Below are positions 1 through 7,742 of a stretch of DNA of 25,452 nucleotides, piece by piece. The translations under genes and the position numbers were made by a program. Source of the DNA: Clostridia bacterium (GTDB lineage: Bacteria > Bacillota > Clostridia > RGIG6154); assembly GCA_017523005.1 (NCBI GenBank), contig JAFWXG010000078.1:1-25452 (forward strand). Direction: 5' to 3'. Under the pieces are notes generated by a model. The model made no database searches. It was given only the letters and a program-made list of their open reading frames with translations, and had not been told where the DNA came from. The stretch's first letter is position 1. Each line of letters starts with the position of its first letter.

Positions 1-898
1 ATCTTAAAACTTCCTTGGCGTCAGGGTAGTATTTTTTTGCAAACTTTAAAAGCTCTGCCCAGTTCCCACCCTGTTTTCCTGTTCTGTGTCCGCCTCCGCC
101 TAAAAGCAACAAGCCGTTGTAACTCCTGAAAGACATACCCTTTTTCGACTCATCAACATACATTCCGTCTAAGCTGTCGCAGTTTTTTAGTGCAAGTACA
201 TAAGAGCGATGCTGATACATTTTCAAAAATTAACTTCCGTGCTTGTTGTTAAGCGGAAAATGCGTTGCGACAATAATTTTGTTTGCGTAAATTTTACCCT
301 TGCTTGTAACAACATACGAAGGCTTAAATTCTAAAACTCTTGTGTGTTCATAAATACTGATATCTTTTGCAAGCTCCTTAAGTAACATGAAAGGATTGAA
401 CCCAGCCTGATTTTCTACACAAACCGCACCTGCAATTTTGAAGGGCAAACCGGTGTCCTCTACAAATTTTGCATCTAAACCTATCTTTTGAAGCGCTTCC
501 GCTTCTTTTTCTATTTTGTTTTTGTCGTTAAGTGAATAAACATAAGAGCACATTTCTTCAAAATCACATGGGAATTCTTCGCTCAATTTTCTAAATTCTT
601 CAATCGCATCTATCTGTGCCTCTGCGTAAAGTTTAGCTTTTTCAAGGCCGTATCTTTTAATCATTTTGTCATAGATACACCCATGCAGATATGTGATTTT
701 TGCAGTTGTGTTTTTAGTTGTTCCGCTTAAAATTCTGTCAGCCTCCACAACAACACAGTCTATTCCTGCCTTTTTAAGCATATAACCGCACAAAATACCC
801 GTTATTCCACCGCCTATAATTAACACATCGGTCCTGATATCACCATTTAAACTTTCAAAATTTTCGATTTCTGTTGTTTTAGTCCAGATTGATTGCAT
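1..898 (-). pseudogene. FAD-dependent oxidoreductase (DAO type), interrupted by in-frame TAA and cut by window edge
   Basis: The start ATG (complement of 896-898) is preceded by a good Shine-Dalgarno, GAGGTGAT. The protein has a Rossmann FAD-binding glycine motif GGGITG at residues 29-34 and an acidic residue at the end of the second beta strand (VVEAD), as in DAO-family oxidoreductases of the kind that often carry a C-terminal Rieske domain. After residue 222 (ending NKHGS) the complement of 230-232 reads TAA. The same frame then continues open to the window edge with typical family sequence (FLKMYQHRSYV, then GLLLLGGGGHRTG). One base change, probably TAT (Tyr) to TAA, therefore seems to split an otherwise healthy gene. 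The 222-residue piece lacks much of the substrate and FAD-binding core and is unlikely to work alone. Substrate unknown. Seen: the stop and the continuing frame. Inferred: the ancestral Tyr codon, from memory of the family. Confidence 0.8.
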
Positions 899-1018
899 AG
901 TATCACCTCATAAACTAAGTATTTGCTTTTTTTAAGTTAATATTTTGGTATTGTTTTGAAAAACGAATTAAATTTAAAACACCACATAAAATAACCAAAA
1001 ATGAAAGGCGGGATTTTT

Positions 1019-1972
1019 ATGTGTACTGCAATTTCGGTAACTGCAGGGAATCACTATTTCGGCAGAAATTTGGATTTTGAGCATACATTCGGCGAAAAAA
1101 TAACTATAACCCCCAGAAACTATCCTTTTAAATTCAAGAACGGAACGGAATTTAAAAATCATTACGCAATAATAGGAATGGCTTTGCCAAAAGATGATTA
1201 TCCTTTGTATTTCGACGCGGTAAACGAGGCGGGACTTGGTATGGCAGGCTTAAATTTTCCTGACAATGCCAAATATAACAAACCGAAAAACGGAAAAGAC
1301 AACATCGCATCATTTGAATTTATTCCGTGGGTTTTGTCAAACTGTAGGTCGGTAGATGATGCTGAAGAACTTATAGAAAAAGTAAATATTACAGACGAAA
1401 AGTTTAACGAACAAATGCCACCTACACCGTTGCATTTTATTGTATCGGACAAAAAGAGGTCAATAACTGTCGAGCAGACTTTTGGCGGCTTGAAAATTTT
1501 TGAAAACAATGTCGGGGTGCTTACAAACAATCCAACATTTGATATGCAAATGATAAATCTTGCAAACTATATGTCGGTATCTGCTTATGAGCAAAAAAAT
1601 AATTTTGGGGATATAAATTTAAAGCCATACAGCAGAGGTATGGGCGGGATAGGACTTCCCGGGGATTTATCCTCCATGTCAAGATTTGTAAGAGCCTGCT
1701 TTACAAAGCTTAACTCTGTTTACGGAGAAAAGGAAGAGGAAATAGTAAGTCAGTTTTTTCATATACTTTATTCAGTATATCAGCAAAAAGGGTGCGTGAG
1801 ATTTGACGGAATGTATGAAATGACAAACTATACAAGCTGTGTAAACACCGACAAGGGGATTTATTATTATACAACCTATTATAATCACACAATAAACGCG
1901 GTCGACATGAATAAAGAAAACCTTGACTTAGAAAATCTTATAATTTATGAATTAAAAAACAGCAATATTTAA
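1019..1972 (+). CDS. bsh: Choloylglycine hydrolase family protein, probable bile salt hydrolase
   Basis: This is an N-terminal-nucleophile hydrolase of the choloylglycine/penicillin V acylase family, which cleaves the amide bond of conjugated bile salts or penicillin V. I chose the ATG at 1019 over an upstream in-frame ATG at 1001 because these enzymes remove Met1 to expose Cys2 as the nucleophile, and GGCGGG lies just upstream. The resulting 317-residue protein starts MCTAIS and has GRNLDF (Arg16, Asp19), GLNFP (Asn79), LTNNPTFD (Asn170) and SRFVR, all active-site positions of the family. The C-terminal GIYYYTTYYN and DMNKENLD resemble the Clostridium perfringens bile salt hydrolase, so bile salts are more likely substrates than penicillin V, but sequence alone cannot settle this. 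No signal peptide, so cytoplasmic as usual. It is divergent from the broken oxidoreductase and is followed directly by a terminator. Confidence 0.88.
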   Translation: MCTAISVTAGNHYFGRNLDFEHTFGEKITITPRNYPFKFKNGTEFKNHYAIIGMALPKDDYPLYFDAVNEAGLGMAGLNFPDNAKYNKPKNGKDNIASFEFIPWVLSNCRSVDDAEELIEKVNITDEKFNEQMPPTPLHFIVSDKKRSITVEQTFGGLKIFENNVGVLTNNPTFDMQMINLANYMSVSAYEQKNNFGDINLKPYSRGMGGIGLPGDLSSMSRFVRACFTKLNSVYGEKEEEIVSQFFHILYSVYQQKGCVRFDGMYEMTNYTSCVNTDKGIYYYTTYYNHTINAVDMNKENLDLENLIIYELKNSNI

Positions 1973-1993
1973 TAAAATATTGCTATTTTTTTG
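1961..1993 (+). terminator. Rho-independent terminator after bsh
   Basis: Perfect 10-bp stem AGCAATATTT / AAATATTGCT with a 4-base loop (1961-1984), followed by ATTTTTTTG. The stop codon of the upstream gene lies in the stem. Confidence 0.88.
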
Positions 1994-2060
1994 TTTTTAT
2001 GATAAAATTATTGTAGTAGGTTTATGGAAGTGAAAATTTATTGATAAAAGGGAGGAAATT

Positions 2061-2252
2061 ATGAAAAAGAGATTATATAGGTCTGCAACCGACAAGAAGT
2101 TATGCGGTGTGTGTGCAGGAGTAGCTGAATATTTTGAAATAGACCCGACAATTATTCGCCTTGCGTGGGTTGTGTTTACTCTTCTTGGCGGTTCAGGAAT
2201 TTTAGCATACATAATCGCGGCAATAGTTATGCCATCTGAAATTCAGCAATAA
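2061..2252 (+). CDS. PspC-domain small membrane protein
   Basis: A 63-residue protein made almost entirely of one PspC domain: a basic N-terminus with LYRSATDKKLCGVCAGVAEYF, then DPTIIRLAW and a hydrophobic segment (about residues 32-57) containing a Gly-Gly pair and ending in a short cytosolic tail. PspC domains occur in envelope stress systems and as many stand-alone clostridial membrane proteins of unknown role. The Shine-Dalgarno GGGAGG is 6 bases before the ATG. It lies between a terminator and a 164-base gap before the catalase, so it is probably monocistronic. No other phage-shock genes are present, so I do not assign a stress-response role. Confidence 0.85.
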   Translation: MKKRLYRSATDKKLCGVCAGVAEYFEIDPTIIRLAWVVFTLLGGSGILAYIIAAIVMPSEIQQ

Positions 2253-2359
2253 CAGGGACAACTGGAACAAAAAACCGATTCTGTATTTTATTTAATTATT
2301 TTGCTGAAATTATGATGCTTGATGTAATTTTCAGGAAACCAAAAAAATAATAGAATAAC

Positions 2360-2410
2360 AACACCTCAATTTGGAGAGAATACTAACAAAATCTTAACAA
2401 ATGAGGTGTT
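2360..2410 (+). promoter_or_regulatory. Hairpin able to sequester the catalase Shine-Dalgarno
   Basis: AACACCTCA (2360-2368) is the exact reverse complement of TGAGGTGTT (2402-2410). The downstream arm contains GAGGTG (2403-2408), the only plausible ribosome binding site for the ATG at 2417. The intervening loop is 33 bases. As RNA, the upstream arm is an anti-Shine-Dalgarno element that could gate translation. Whether it is regulatory is inference. Confidence 0.5.
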
Positions 2411-2416
2411 ATTTAT

Positions 2417-3085
2417 ATGTTTAAGCATGAAAAAAAGTTATTTCATCCTGTAGAAATTGAAAGACCAAATCCAAGATACGCAGCACTTTTGCAAGAACAA
2501 TTAGGCGGCGGAAACGGAGAATTAAAAGCTGCGATGCAGTATATGTCACAAAGCTTTAGAATTAAAGACCCTGAAATCAAGGACTTGTTTTTAGATATCG
2601 CAGCCGAAGAGTTGAGTCACATGGAAATGATAGCACAGACTATAACTCTTTTAAACGGACATGATGTGGACGCATCAAAAGTCCCGACAGGAGAAATACA
2701 AACTCATGTTCAACTCGGCTTGAACCCAGGACTTATTAACGCATCGGGATATTCGTGGACAGCTGATTATGTTACAGTAACAGGAGATTTGTGCGCAGAC
2801 CTTTTATCAAATATTGCATCAGAGCAAAGAGCAAAGGTTGTGTATGAGTATTTATACAGACAGATAGACGATAAAAAGGTTAAAGAGACAATCGACTTCC
2901 TTTTAAATCGTGAAGAAGCACATAATGCTATGTTCAGAGACGCTTTTAATAAGGTTCAGAATACAGGCTCTAACAGGGATTTCGGTACTACAAAAGCGGC
3001 AAGAATGTATTTCAGTATGTCAGAGCCGTCGCCTAAAGACAAAAATTTTGCAGAGGTTGATGTAAAAGCCCCGTCATTTAAATAG
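2417..3085 (+). CDS. Manganese catalase family protein
   Basis: A non-haem dimanganese catalase that would convert hydrogen peroxide to water and oxygen in the cytoplasm. The 222-residue protein has the ferritin-like four-helix ligand pattern: Glu35 (GELKAAMQYMSQ), Glu65 and His68 (EELSHMEM), Glu136 (SEQRAK) and His169 (EEAHN), close to the ligand spacing of the Lactobacillus plantarum enzyme. The family also includes the spore coat protein CotJC, which is shorter, so a coat role in a spore-former is an alternative. The C-terminal 35 residues (TTKAARMYFSMSEPSPK onward) look like the flexible tail of the family. It is flanked by its own leader hairpin and a strong terminator, so it is probably a single-gene unit. 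In an anaerobe it fits oxidative stress defence. Confidence 0.9.
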   Translation: MFKHEKKLFHPVEIERPNPRYAALLQEQLGGGNGELKAAMQYMSQSFRIKDPEIKDLFLDIAAEELSHMEMIAQTITLLNGHDVDASKVPTGEIQTHVQLGLNPGLINASGYSWTADYVTVTGDLCADLLSNIASEQRAKVVYEYLYRQIDDKKVKETIDFLLNREEAHNAMFRDAFNKVQNTGSNRDFGTTKAARMYFSMSEPSPKDKNFAEVDVKAPSFK

Positions 3086-3092
3086 AAATATA

Positions 3093-3127
3093 AGGACAAT
3101 GTTTGTAAAAAGCATTGTCTTTTTTTT
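3093..3127 (+). terminator. Rho-independent terminator after Mn-catalase
   Basis: Stem GGACAATG / CATTGTCT with an 11-base loop, followed by a run of eight T. The 3' arm overlaps the -35 box proposed for the next gene. Confidence 0.85.
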
Positions 3128-3143
3128 ATTATTATGCTATACT
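3115..3143 (+). promoter_or_regulatory. Promoter for the zinc-ribbon operon
   Basis: TTGTCT (3115-3120), 17-base spacer, TATACT (3138-3143) with an extended -10 TG (TGCTATACT). The -35 is embedded in the catalase terminator. Confidence 0.55.
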
Positions 3144-3193
3144 TAATGTATAAACAAATTTAGTTTTTTGTTTCTTGCGATAAAGGGGATAAT

Positions 3194-3475
3194 ATGAGAA
3201 AGATATTTTGTTTAAGATGTAATAAAGAGATGAAATGCATAGCCAGAGAAAAACTTCAGTTAGGACAAACAGGCTGGATTTTGGGAGATTTGCCAAATCT
3301 TCTGGCGGGTGCACTGGATGCAGAGATATTTACCTGCAGTCAATGCGGGAAGATAGAGTTTTATTTGCCTGAGAATTCAGAGAATGATGTGCCTCAGGTA
3401 CAATGTCCTGAATGCGGAAATAAGCATGATTTTGACTATCCTAGATGTCCGATATGTAAATACGACTACAAATAA
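3194..3475 (+). CDS. Zinc-ribbon protein with four CxxC motifs
   Basis: A 93-residue cytosolic protein of unknown function with four CxxC pairs: CLRC (6-9), CSQC (48-51), CPEC (70-73) and CPIC (84-87). These could form two zinc-binding knuckles. The first pair joins CSQC across a loop containing LGQTGWILGDLPNLLAGALDAE, which resembles nucleic-acid-domain-like zinc ribbons seen in many Firmicutes hypothetical proteins. The remaining pairs (CPECGNKHDFDYPRCPICKYDYK) form a rubredoxin-like C-terminal ribbon. The ATG at 3194 has an AAAGGGGAT ribosome binding site. First gene of a close-spaced series (24 bases to the next). Function unassigned. Confidence 0.8.
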   Translation: MRKIFCLRCNKEMKCIAREKLQLGQTGWILGDLPNLLAGALDAEIFTCSQCGKIEFYLPENSENDVPQVQCPECGNKHDFDYPRCPICKYDYK

Positions 3476-3499
3476 AAGATTTAAGCGGAGGAGAAAATT

Positions 3500-3919
3500 A
3501 TGAGAAGAAAAATGCAGGACAAGATGTTTGAATTAAGCTATCTTTTGGAGTTGTTCATATCCCTGATAGTAGGTGTTGCTGTTATAATTATAGCGGTATA
3601 CACTGTTGTGGATATAACAAAAGCTTCATTTATGGGCGACGCTATGGATACACTTGTATCAATATTCGACAAAGCGATTACACTTGCAATCGGTGCCGAG
3701 CTTATAAAAATGCTTTGCAAACACACTCCCGAAACAATAATTGAAGTGCTTGCCTTTGCACTTGCGCGTCAGCTTATAGTAGGTCATGCGGCATCATGGG
3801 AAAACCTTATTACTATAGTAGGTATCGCGGTACTTTTCGGAGTAAGAAAATTTTTACTCAATCGTTACGATATGGTAGAAACTCCTGACGGACTTATTGA
3901 GAATGATGATAAAAAATAA
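3500..3919 (+). CDS. PsiE-like phosphate-starvation-inducible family membrane protein
   Basis: A 139-residue integral membrane protein with four hydrophobic segments: about residues 15-38, 55-72, 79-93 and 101-115. The overall pattern (charged N-terminus, long first helix, AELIKMLCKHTPETIIEVLAFALARQLIV in the middle, and FGVRKFLLNRYD near the end) is that of the PsiE family, whose Escherichia coli member is induced by phosphate starvation but has no known biochemical activity. Strong ribosome binding site GGAGGAG upstream of ATG 3500. It lies two genes before an SLH protein with a phosphate-binding-protein-like domain two further genes along, which loosely supports a phosphate theme. The assignment comes from fold pattern and memory, so it is moderate. 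Confidence 0.65.
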   Translation: MRRKMQDKMFELSYLLELFISLIVGVAVIIIAVYTVVDITKASFMGDAMDTLVSIFDKAITLAIGAELIKMLCKHTPETIIEVLAFALARQLIVGHAASWENLITIVGIAVLFGVRKFLLNRYDMVETPDGLIENDDKK

Positions 3920-3932
3920 TGAGGACTGTTCT

Positions 3933-4568
3933 ATGAGAAAAGTTTTGCTTATAATTATTACATTTGTAATTACTCTATCGCTTTTCAGCTGTAATAGCAA
4001 GCAAATCCAGCATCAGCCAACAGAACAGGAAAAAACAGCTGACAGAAATATAACCCTCGTTAAAGACCCTGTTAGTGAGCTTAAAATGAAATATCCCGGG
4101 CCTGAGCTTCCTGAAAGCAACATATATGTAAATGCTGAGTGCGGATACAAGTTTGCTTTTCCGAAAGAGTGGGTTAACTGGTATTTTGTAAATGACGAAA
4201 ATCCCGAAATTGCGACTGTAAGATTTTACGGAAAAAGTATAAGAGGGACAATAATGGAAAAAGCGATTTTGTCAGAAGGTTTTGACTACGGTCTTACCAT
4301 GTTCTTTATATTGTCCGAAGAAGAGGCGGAAAAAGGGTTTTATGACAGTATAACAAAAATGGGAACTGCAAATGGTGTGGATTATTATTTTGCTACTACA
4401 ACCGATGTATCTTTAGCACCCATTATAGAGCACAGAGATTTCTGGTTTGACAGCGATGAAGAGTTAGAGCTTACAAAAAAAGACTGGGAAAAGGCAAAAA
4501 TCATGATGGACTTTTACAGCTCGGAAAACATACAGAATTTCATAAAAAACTTTAGTGAAATAAAATAG
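3933..4568 (+). CDS. Lipoprotein of unknown function
   Basis: The start at 3933 gives MRKVLLIIITFVITLSLFSC, a classic lipoprotein signal with lipobox LFSC and Cys20 as the lipidated residue. An alternative upstream TTG at 3897 would bury the signal and overlap the previous gene, so I reject it. GAGGAC lies upstream of the chosen ATG. The mature 190-odd residues are hydrophilic at first (Gln-rich linker), then contain a compact region beginning VNAECGYKFAFPKEWVNWYF, similar to secreted domains in which a short profile is fitted around a conserved FPKEW. I do not recognise the family. Probably anchored on the outer face of the membrane. It starts 13 bases after the PsiE-like gene and is followed after 10 bases by the acyltransferase, so it is likely co-transcribed. 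Confidence 0.75.
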   Translation: MRKVLLIIITFVITLSLFSCNSKQIQHQPTEQEKTADRNITLVKDPVSELKMKYPGPELPESNIYVNAECGYKFAFPKEWVNWYFVNDENPEIATVRFYGKSIRGTIMEKAILSEGFDYGLTMFFILSEEEAEKGFYDSITKMGTANGVDYYFATTTDVSLAPIIEHRDFWFDSDEELELTKKDWEKAKIMMDFYSSENIQNFIKNFSEIK

Positions 4569-4578
4569 GAGTGATGAA

Positions 4579-5592
4579 ATGAGGCAAAGGATATTTTATC
4601 TTGACTTTTTGCGAAGTTTTGCTATTATTATGGTTTTACTTCTGCACAGCATAAGCGGTTATATGATGCAGAGTGAGTTATATAATACAACTTCGTGGTA
4701 TATAAATTTAGGATTAAATGCCTTTGCGAGAACAGGAGTTCCTTTGTTTTTAATGATAAGCGGAGTACTGATGCTGTCCTCTGAAAACACCAGAAACATT
4801 ACACAATTTTATAAAAAAAGTCTTTTACATATTGCTATTCCGCTTGTGTTCTTTAATATAGCATATTTTATTTTCAGGTGTGCAAGAGGGTACGCAGAGT
4901 TTGATATTAAGCTTTTGCTTGACCAATTTCTAAATTGCGGGACTGAATATCATTTATGGTATCTTTATACTATCATTGGGATTTATCTAATTGCCCCATT
5001 TTTGAAAATTCTAACAGACAACCTTAATAATAAACAGCTTGTATGGCTATTGGTTTTGATGATGTTCGGAACTACAATCAGACCATTTATAAACACAGTC
5101 ACACCTGTCTATATTTACTTTTTTGAGCCCTTGTTTAACGGATACGCAGCCTGCTTTATGTTGGGGTATGTATTAAGTGTTATAAAGTGTGATTTAAAAA
5201 CAGTGATTTGGTTTTTAATTGCGGGACTTCTTGGACTTTTTGGTTCTGTTATTTTAAATCATGTAAATTCATCAGCAAATGAAATTAACCTTGTTGCAAA
5301 CAACGGATATAGTTTATGTCATTTTGCTTTTGCCGCGTCAATATTTATGCTCGCAAGGCTGATATTAAGTAAAAGAACTTTTCTTTCAGGCATTGTAACA
5401 ACACTTTCAAAGGCAAGTTTTGGAATTTATCTTACTCATGTTGCTGTAATAGATATAATAACAAACTATTTTATGATAGATGCGTCTCCCATAGTTTGCT
5501 CAGCATATATATTTGCTGTTGCTACTGCCGTATCTTTTGTAATTTCTTTCGTACTTGGAAAGATAAAATATATTAAGAAGATTGTTTCATAA
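4579..5592 (+). CDS. Acyltransferase-3 family membrane protein
   Basis: A 337-residue protein with about ten transmembrane segments. The N-terminus RIFYLDFLRSFAIIMVLLLHS carries the family hallmarks: Arg12 and the catalytic-type His23. They are followed by RTGVPLFLMISG (Arg51 and the GVPLF-MISG motif) and HLWYLYTIIGIYLIAPFLK (from residue 125). This family transfers acetyl or other acyl groups, often to cell-surface sugars or peptidoglycan. The C-terminal helix pair SFGIYLTHVAVID is also typical. Substrate cannot be told. The ATG at 4579 follows AGGAGTGATGAA and the gene is tightly spaced with its neighbours, suggesting surface modification within this envelope-protein operon. Confidence 0.87.
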   Translation: MRQRIFYLDFLRSFAIIMVLLLHSISGYMMQSELYNTTSWYINLGLNAFARTGVPLFLMISGVLMLSSENTRNITQFYKKSLLHIAIPLVFFNIAYFIFRCARGYAEFDIKLLLDQFLNCGTEYHLWYLYTIIGIYLIAPFLKILTDNLNNKQLVWLLVLMMFGTTIRPFINTVTPVYIYFFEPLFNGYAACFMLGYVLSVIKCDLKTVIWFLIAGLLGLFGSVILNHVNSSANEINLVANNGYSLCHFAFAASIFMLARLILSKRTFLSGIVTTLSKASFGIYLTHVAVIDIITNYFMIDASPIVCSAYIFAVATAVSFVISFVLGKIKYIKKIVS

Positions 5593-5621
5593 CTATAAAA
5601 ACATATTAAGGAGGAAATAAA

Positions 5622-7313
5622 ATGAAAAAGATTTTAGCGTTGTGTTTAGTTGTGTGTATAGGCTTGTCGTTTGCAAGTCCTGTGTTTGCCGATTTTATGG
5701 AAGAACTTAAATTTACTGTAGTCAAAATTCCTTTCCCTGATGACATCAATGAAAACGATTCATGGCAGGCAGTTGCAAGATATGTCGACGGAAAACAACC
5801 TATCACACTGTCAAGCTACTATAACGGATATGTTTATGCAACTATCCCCAAGAAAAACCTTGACGAGGAAATGGAAGTGGTCGTTCCTGAAAAAAAAGAA
5901 TTTACAGATTATGACCCATCAAAGCATCAGTTTCATGATGTTATGTGGCTGTCCCGTACAGGAGTTATAAGAGGAAACGAAAACGGTGAAGCAAAGCCTT
6001 TTGATAATGTAACCCGCGCCGAAGCGGTCGCTATGATAATGCGTTTTTTAGGTCTTGAAGCCATGCCTGAAGCTCATGCTATTACCAATTATGATGATGT
6101 TTATAAAACTGAATGGTACTACCCAACCATAATGAGCGCATATATGTGCGGAATTGTTAAAGGCGACTCAGAAAGAACATTTTCTCCAAACAGAAATGTA
6201 ACAAGAGAAGAAATAACTGCTATGGTTGCAAGAGCGCTTGAGTTTGCGGGATTAAATTGTCCGCCTAAAGGGGTTGACAATATTGCAGATAAAGATAAAA
6301 TTTCCGATTGGGCGGTTGAGGCTTACGAAAAAATAGGCTCAAACTACGCATCTGATGTTGATGACACCGACCCCGAAAATCCTGTCCGTGTTTTAAATCC
6401 TCAAAAGCCTGCAACAAGATATGATGTTGCATACATTTTAAATAATACAGCTAAGGTATGTCAGCTCTATCCGTCAGATTTAGCTATTGAGTTTGGCTTT
6501 GATAAAGAAATGCCCGTTATTGACGGTTCTACATCTACATATCCTTTCACACAGGCAGTTTACAATTCATTATTCTATAATGGCTGGTCGCACGAGATGT
6601 TTCCAGAAAAACACAGCAAGAGTCATGTGTCGTATCAGCGCCTTATAAACGGCGAAATTGACATGATTTTCGCGTCGGTATATCCTGCAAGCGATATTTT
6701 AGCTATGGCAGAAGAAAAGGGTGTTGAACTTGAACTTATCCCTATCGCTTACGACGCGATGATATTCTTCACAAATAAAGATAATCCTGCAGAAGGTCTT
6801 ACTTCCGAGCAAATTACAAATATTTATGTAAACGATGCTTATGATAACTGGTCAGAAGTTGGAGGTAGCGATGCGCTTATGTATCCATACTGCAGAAACA
6901 ACGACTCAGGTAGCCACGCACAAATGGAAAAACATTTCTTAAAAGGAAACGAAATTCATCCTGAGGTGCAGAAAGAAACATCATACACAATGTCAAATGT
7001 ACTTACAGATGTAATGGGTGCAAAAACTGAAAATCCTTTAGGATATGCGTTAGGTTACAGCATATATTATTACTACCATAATATGTTCTGGTTCTATCCT
7101 GTTGAAGAGAATTTAAAACTTCTTGCAATAGACGGTGTTATGCCGACTGACGAAACAATCGCAGACGGCACATACCCGCTTTCAAACAACACTTATGTAG
7201 TTTTAAGAAAAGATACCCCTGCTGACTCTCCTGCAAGAAAAATGGCAGAGTTTATGCTTACCGAAACAGGTCAGCAATGTGTTGAAAATGCAGGGTTTGG
7301 GCGCCTTAAATAA
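5622..7313 (+). CDS. SLH-domain surface protein with PstS-like substrate-binding domain
   Basis: A 563-residue exported protein. The signal peptide ends near residue 23 (PVFA-D). Three S-layer-homology repeats follow at about 100-145 (FHDVMWLSRTGVIRGNENG, TRAEAVAMIMRFLGL), 157-210 (YDDVYKTEWYYPTIMSAYMCG, TREEITAMVARAL) and 217-278 (the last more degenerate, with an insert around 241-260). From about residue 292 comes a phosphate-binding-protein-like domain: DGSTSTYPF at 301-309 is the PstS-type ligand loop, followed by FASVYPASD, IYVNDAYDNWSEVGG and NDSGSHAQM. SLH repeats would tether it to cell-wall polymer, giving a wall-bound rather than lipid-bound binding protein. No PstCAB permease is seen in this window. 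It could scavenge phosphate or another oxyanion. AAGGAGG is the ribosome binding site. No terminator was found between it and the acyltransferase. Confidence 0.88.
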   Translation: MKKILALCLVVCIGLSFASPVFADFMEELKFTVVKIPFPDDINENDSWQAVARYVDGKQPITLSSYYNGYVYATIPKKNLDEEMEVVVPEKKEFTDYDPSKHQFHDVMWLSRTGVIRGNENGEAKPFDNVTRAEAVAMIMRFLGLEAMPEAHAITNYDDVYKTEWYYPTIMSAYMCGIVKGDSERTFSPNRNVTREEITAMVARALEFAGLNCPPKGVDNIADKDKISDWAVEAYEKIGSNYASDVDDTDPENPVRVLNPQKPATRYDVAYILNNTAKVCQLYPSDLAIEFGFDKEMPVIDGSTSTYPFTQAVYNSLFYNGWSHEMFPEKHSKSHVSYQRLINGEIDMIFASVYPASDILAMAEEKGVELELIPIAYDAMIFFTNKDNPAEGLTSEQITNIYVNDAYDNWSEVGGSDALMYPYCRNNDSGSHAQMEKHFLKGNEIHPEVQKETSYTMSNVLTDVMGAKTENPLGYALGYSIYYYYHNMFWFYPVEENLKLLAIDGVMPTDETIADGTYPLSNNTYVVLRKDTPADSPARKMAEFMLTETGQQCVENAGFGRLK

Positions 7314-7341
7314 GACGAAAATCTTGTCACAGAAATAGGTG

Positions 7342-7370
7342 TTGACATTTATTTTCGATAGTGATATAAT
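7342..7370 (+). promoter_or_regulatory. Consensus promoter of the trpB leader
   Basis: TTGACA (7342-7347), 17-base spacer, TATAAT (7365-7370): a perfect sigma-A consensus. It stands just upstream of the Trp T-box. Confidence 0.9.
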
Positions 7371-7384
7371 GATAAAAAATAAAT

Positions 7385-7640
7385 TTAAACCGTTGAGGCA
7401 GAAAAAAGGCAGGTAAGGTTTAACAGAGCGAGCGGATTATGGTGTGAGTTCCGCGTAAATCTTCTGCGTAATATGGACTGCTAAGGGCTGTGAGGAAATG
7501 CACAGACGATTGACTTGCGTTAAAAGTCGGAAGTATGCTGGTACTTCATTTAAGGGCACAGAAAATCTGTGAAGCAAGGTGGCACCGCGGATAAGAAATT
7601 TTATTCGTCCTTGGCAGTATATTTCTGCCGAGGACTTTTT
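7385..7640 (+). promoter_or_regulatory. T-box riboswitch, tryptophan specific
   Basis: The T-box core AAGGTGGCACCGCGG is at 7576-7590, and a terminator (GTCCTTGGCAG 7607-7617, CTGCCGAGGAC 7625-7635, then TTTTT) follows. In Stem I the GGCAG and GCAG segments near 7396-7415 pair with the CTGC segments near 7464 and 7478, leaving a specifier loop with TGG at 7474-7476 followed by the expected purine: a Trp codon. The acceptor-pairing bulge reads TGGC, which matches tRNA GCCA, and tRNA-Trp has discriminator G. The two sites agree. Uncharged tRNA-Trp should stabilise the antiterminator and permit transcription of trpB. Confidence 0.93.
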
Positions 7641-7669
7641 GTTTATTCGGCGAGAGGAGAAAGATTTTT

Positions 7670-7714
7670 ATGTGTATGTTAACTAAACGATGGCGAAGTC
7701 TTCATAAAAATTAG
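7670..7714 (+). CDS. Possible 14-codon leader peptide containing Trp
   Basis: ATG at 7670 with GAGAGGAG 10 bases upstream encodes MCMLTKRWRSLHKN and stops at TAG 7712-7714. It lies between the T-box terminator and trpB, so it would be translated only when the T-box permits read-through. The single Trp codon and the strong ribosome binding site hint at a second layer of control, but no alternative hairpin was found after it. It may be chance. Confidence 0.3.
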   Translation: MCMLTKRWRSLHKN

Positions 7715-7742
7715 AGTATAAATATTTTTGGAGGAAAAAACT

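Noticed and set aside
974..1162. Minus-strand open frames inside bsh and the other genes
   Set aside because: They are antisense or alternate-frame shadows of genes with clear family motifs, lack ribosome binding sites and show no recognisable sequence.
7434..7445. TGG in the distal arm of the first T-box (near 7440) as specifier
   Set aside because: It lies in the apical part of Stem I, equivalent to the conserved distal loop. The TGG at 7474-7476 sits in the internal loop followed by A, as the specifier should.
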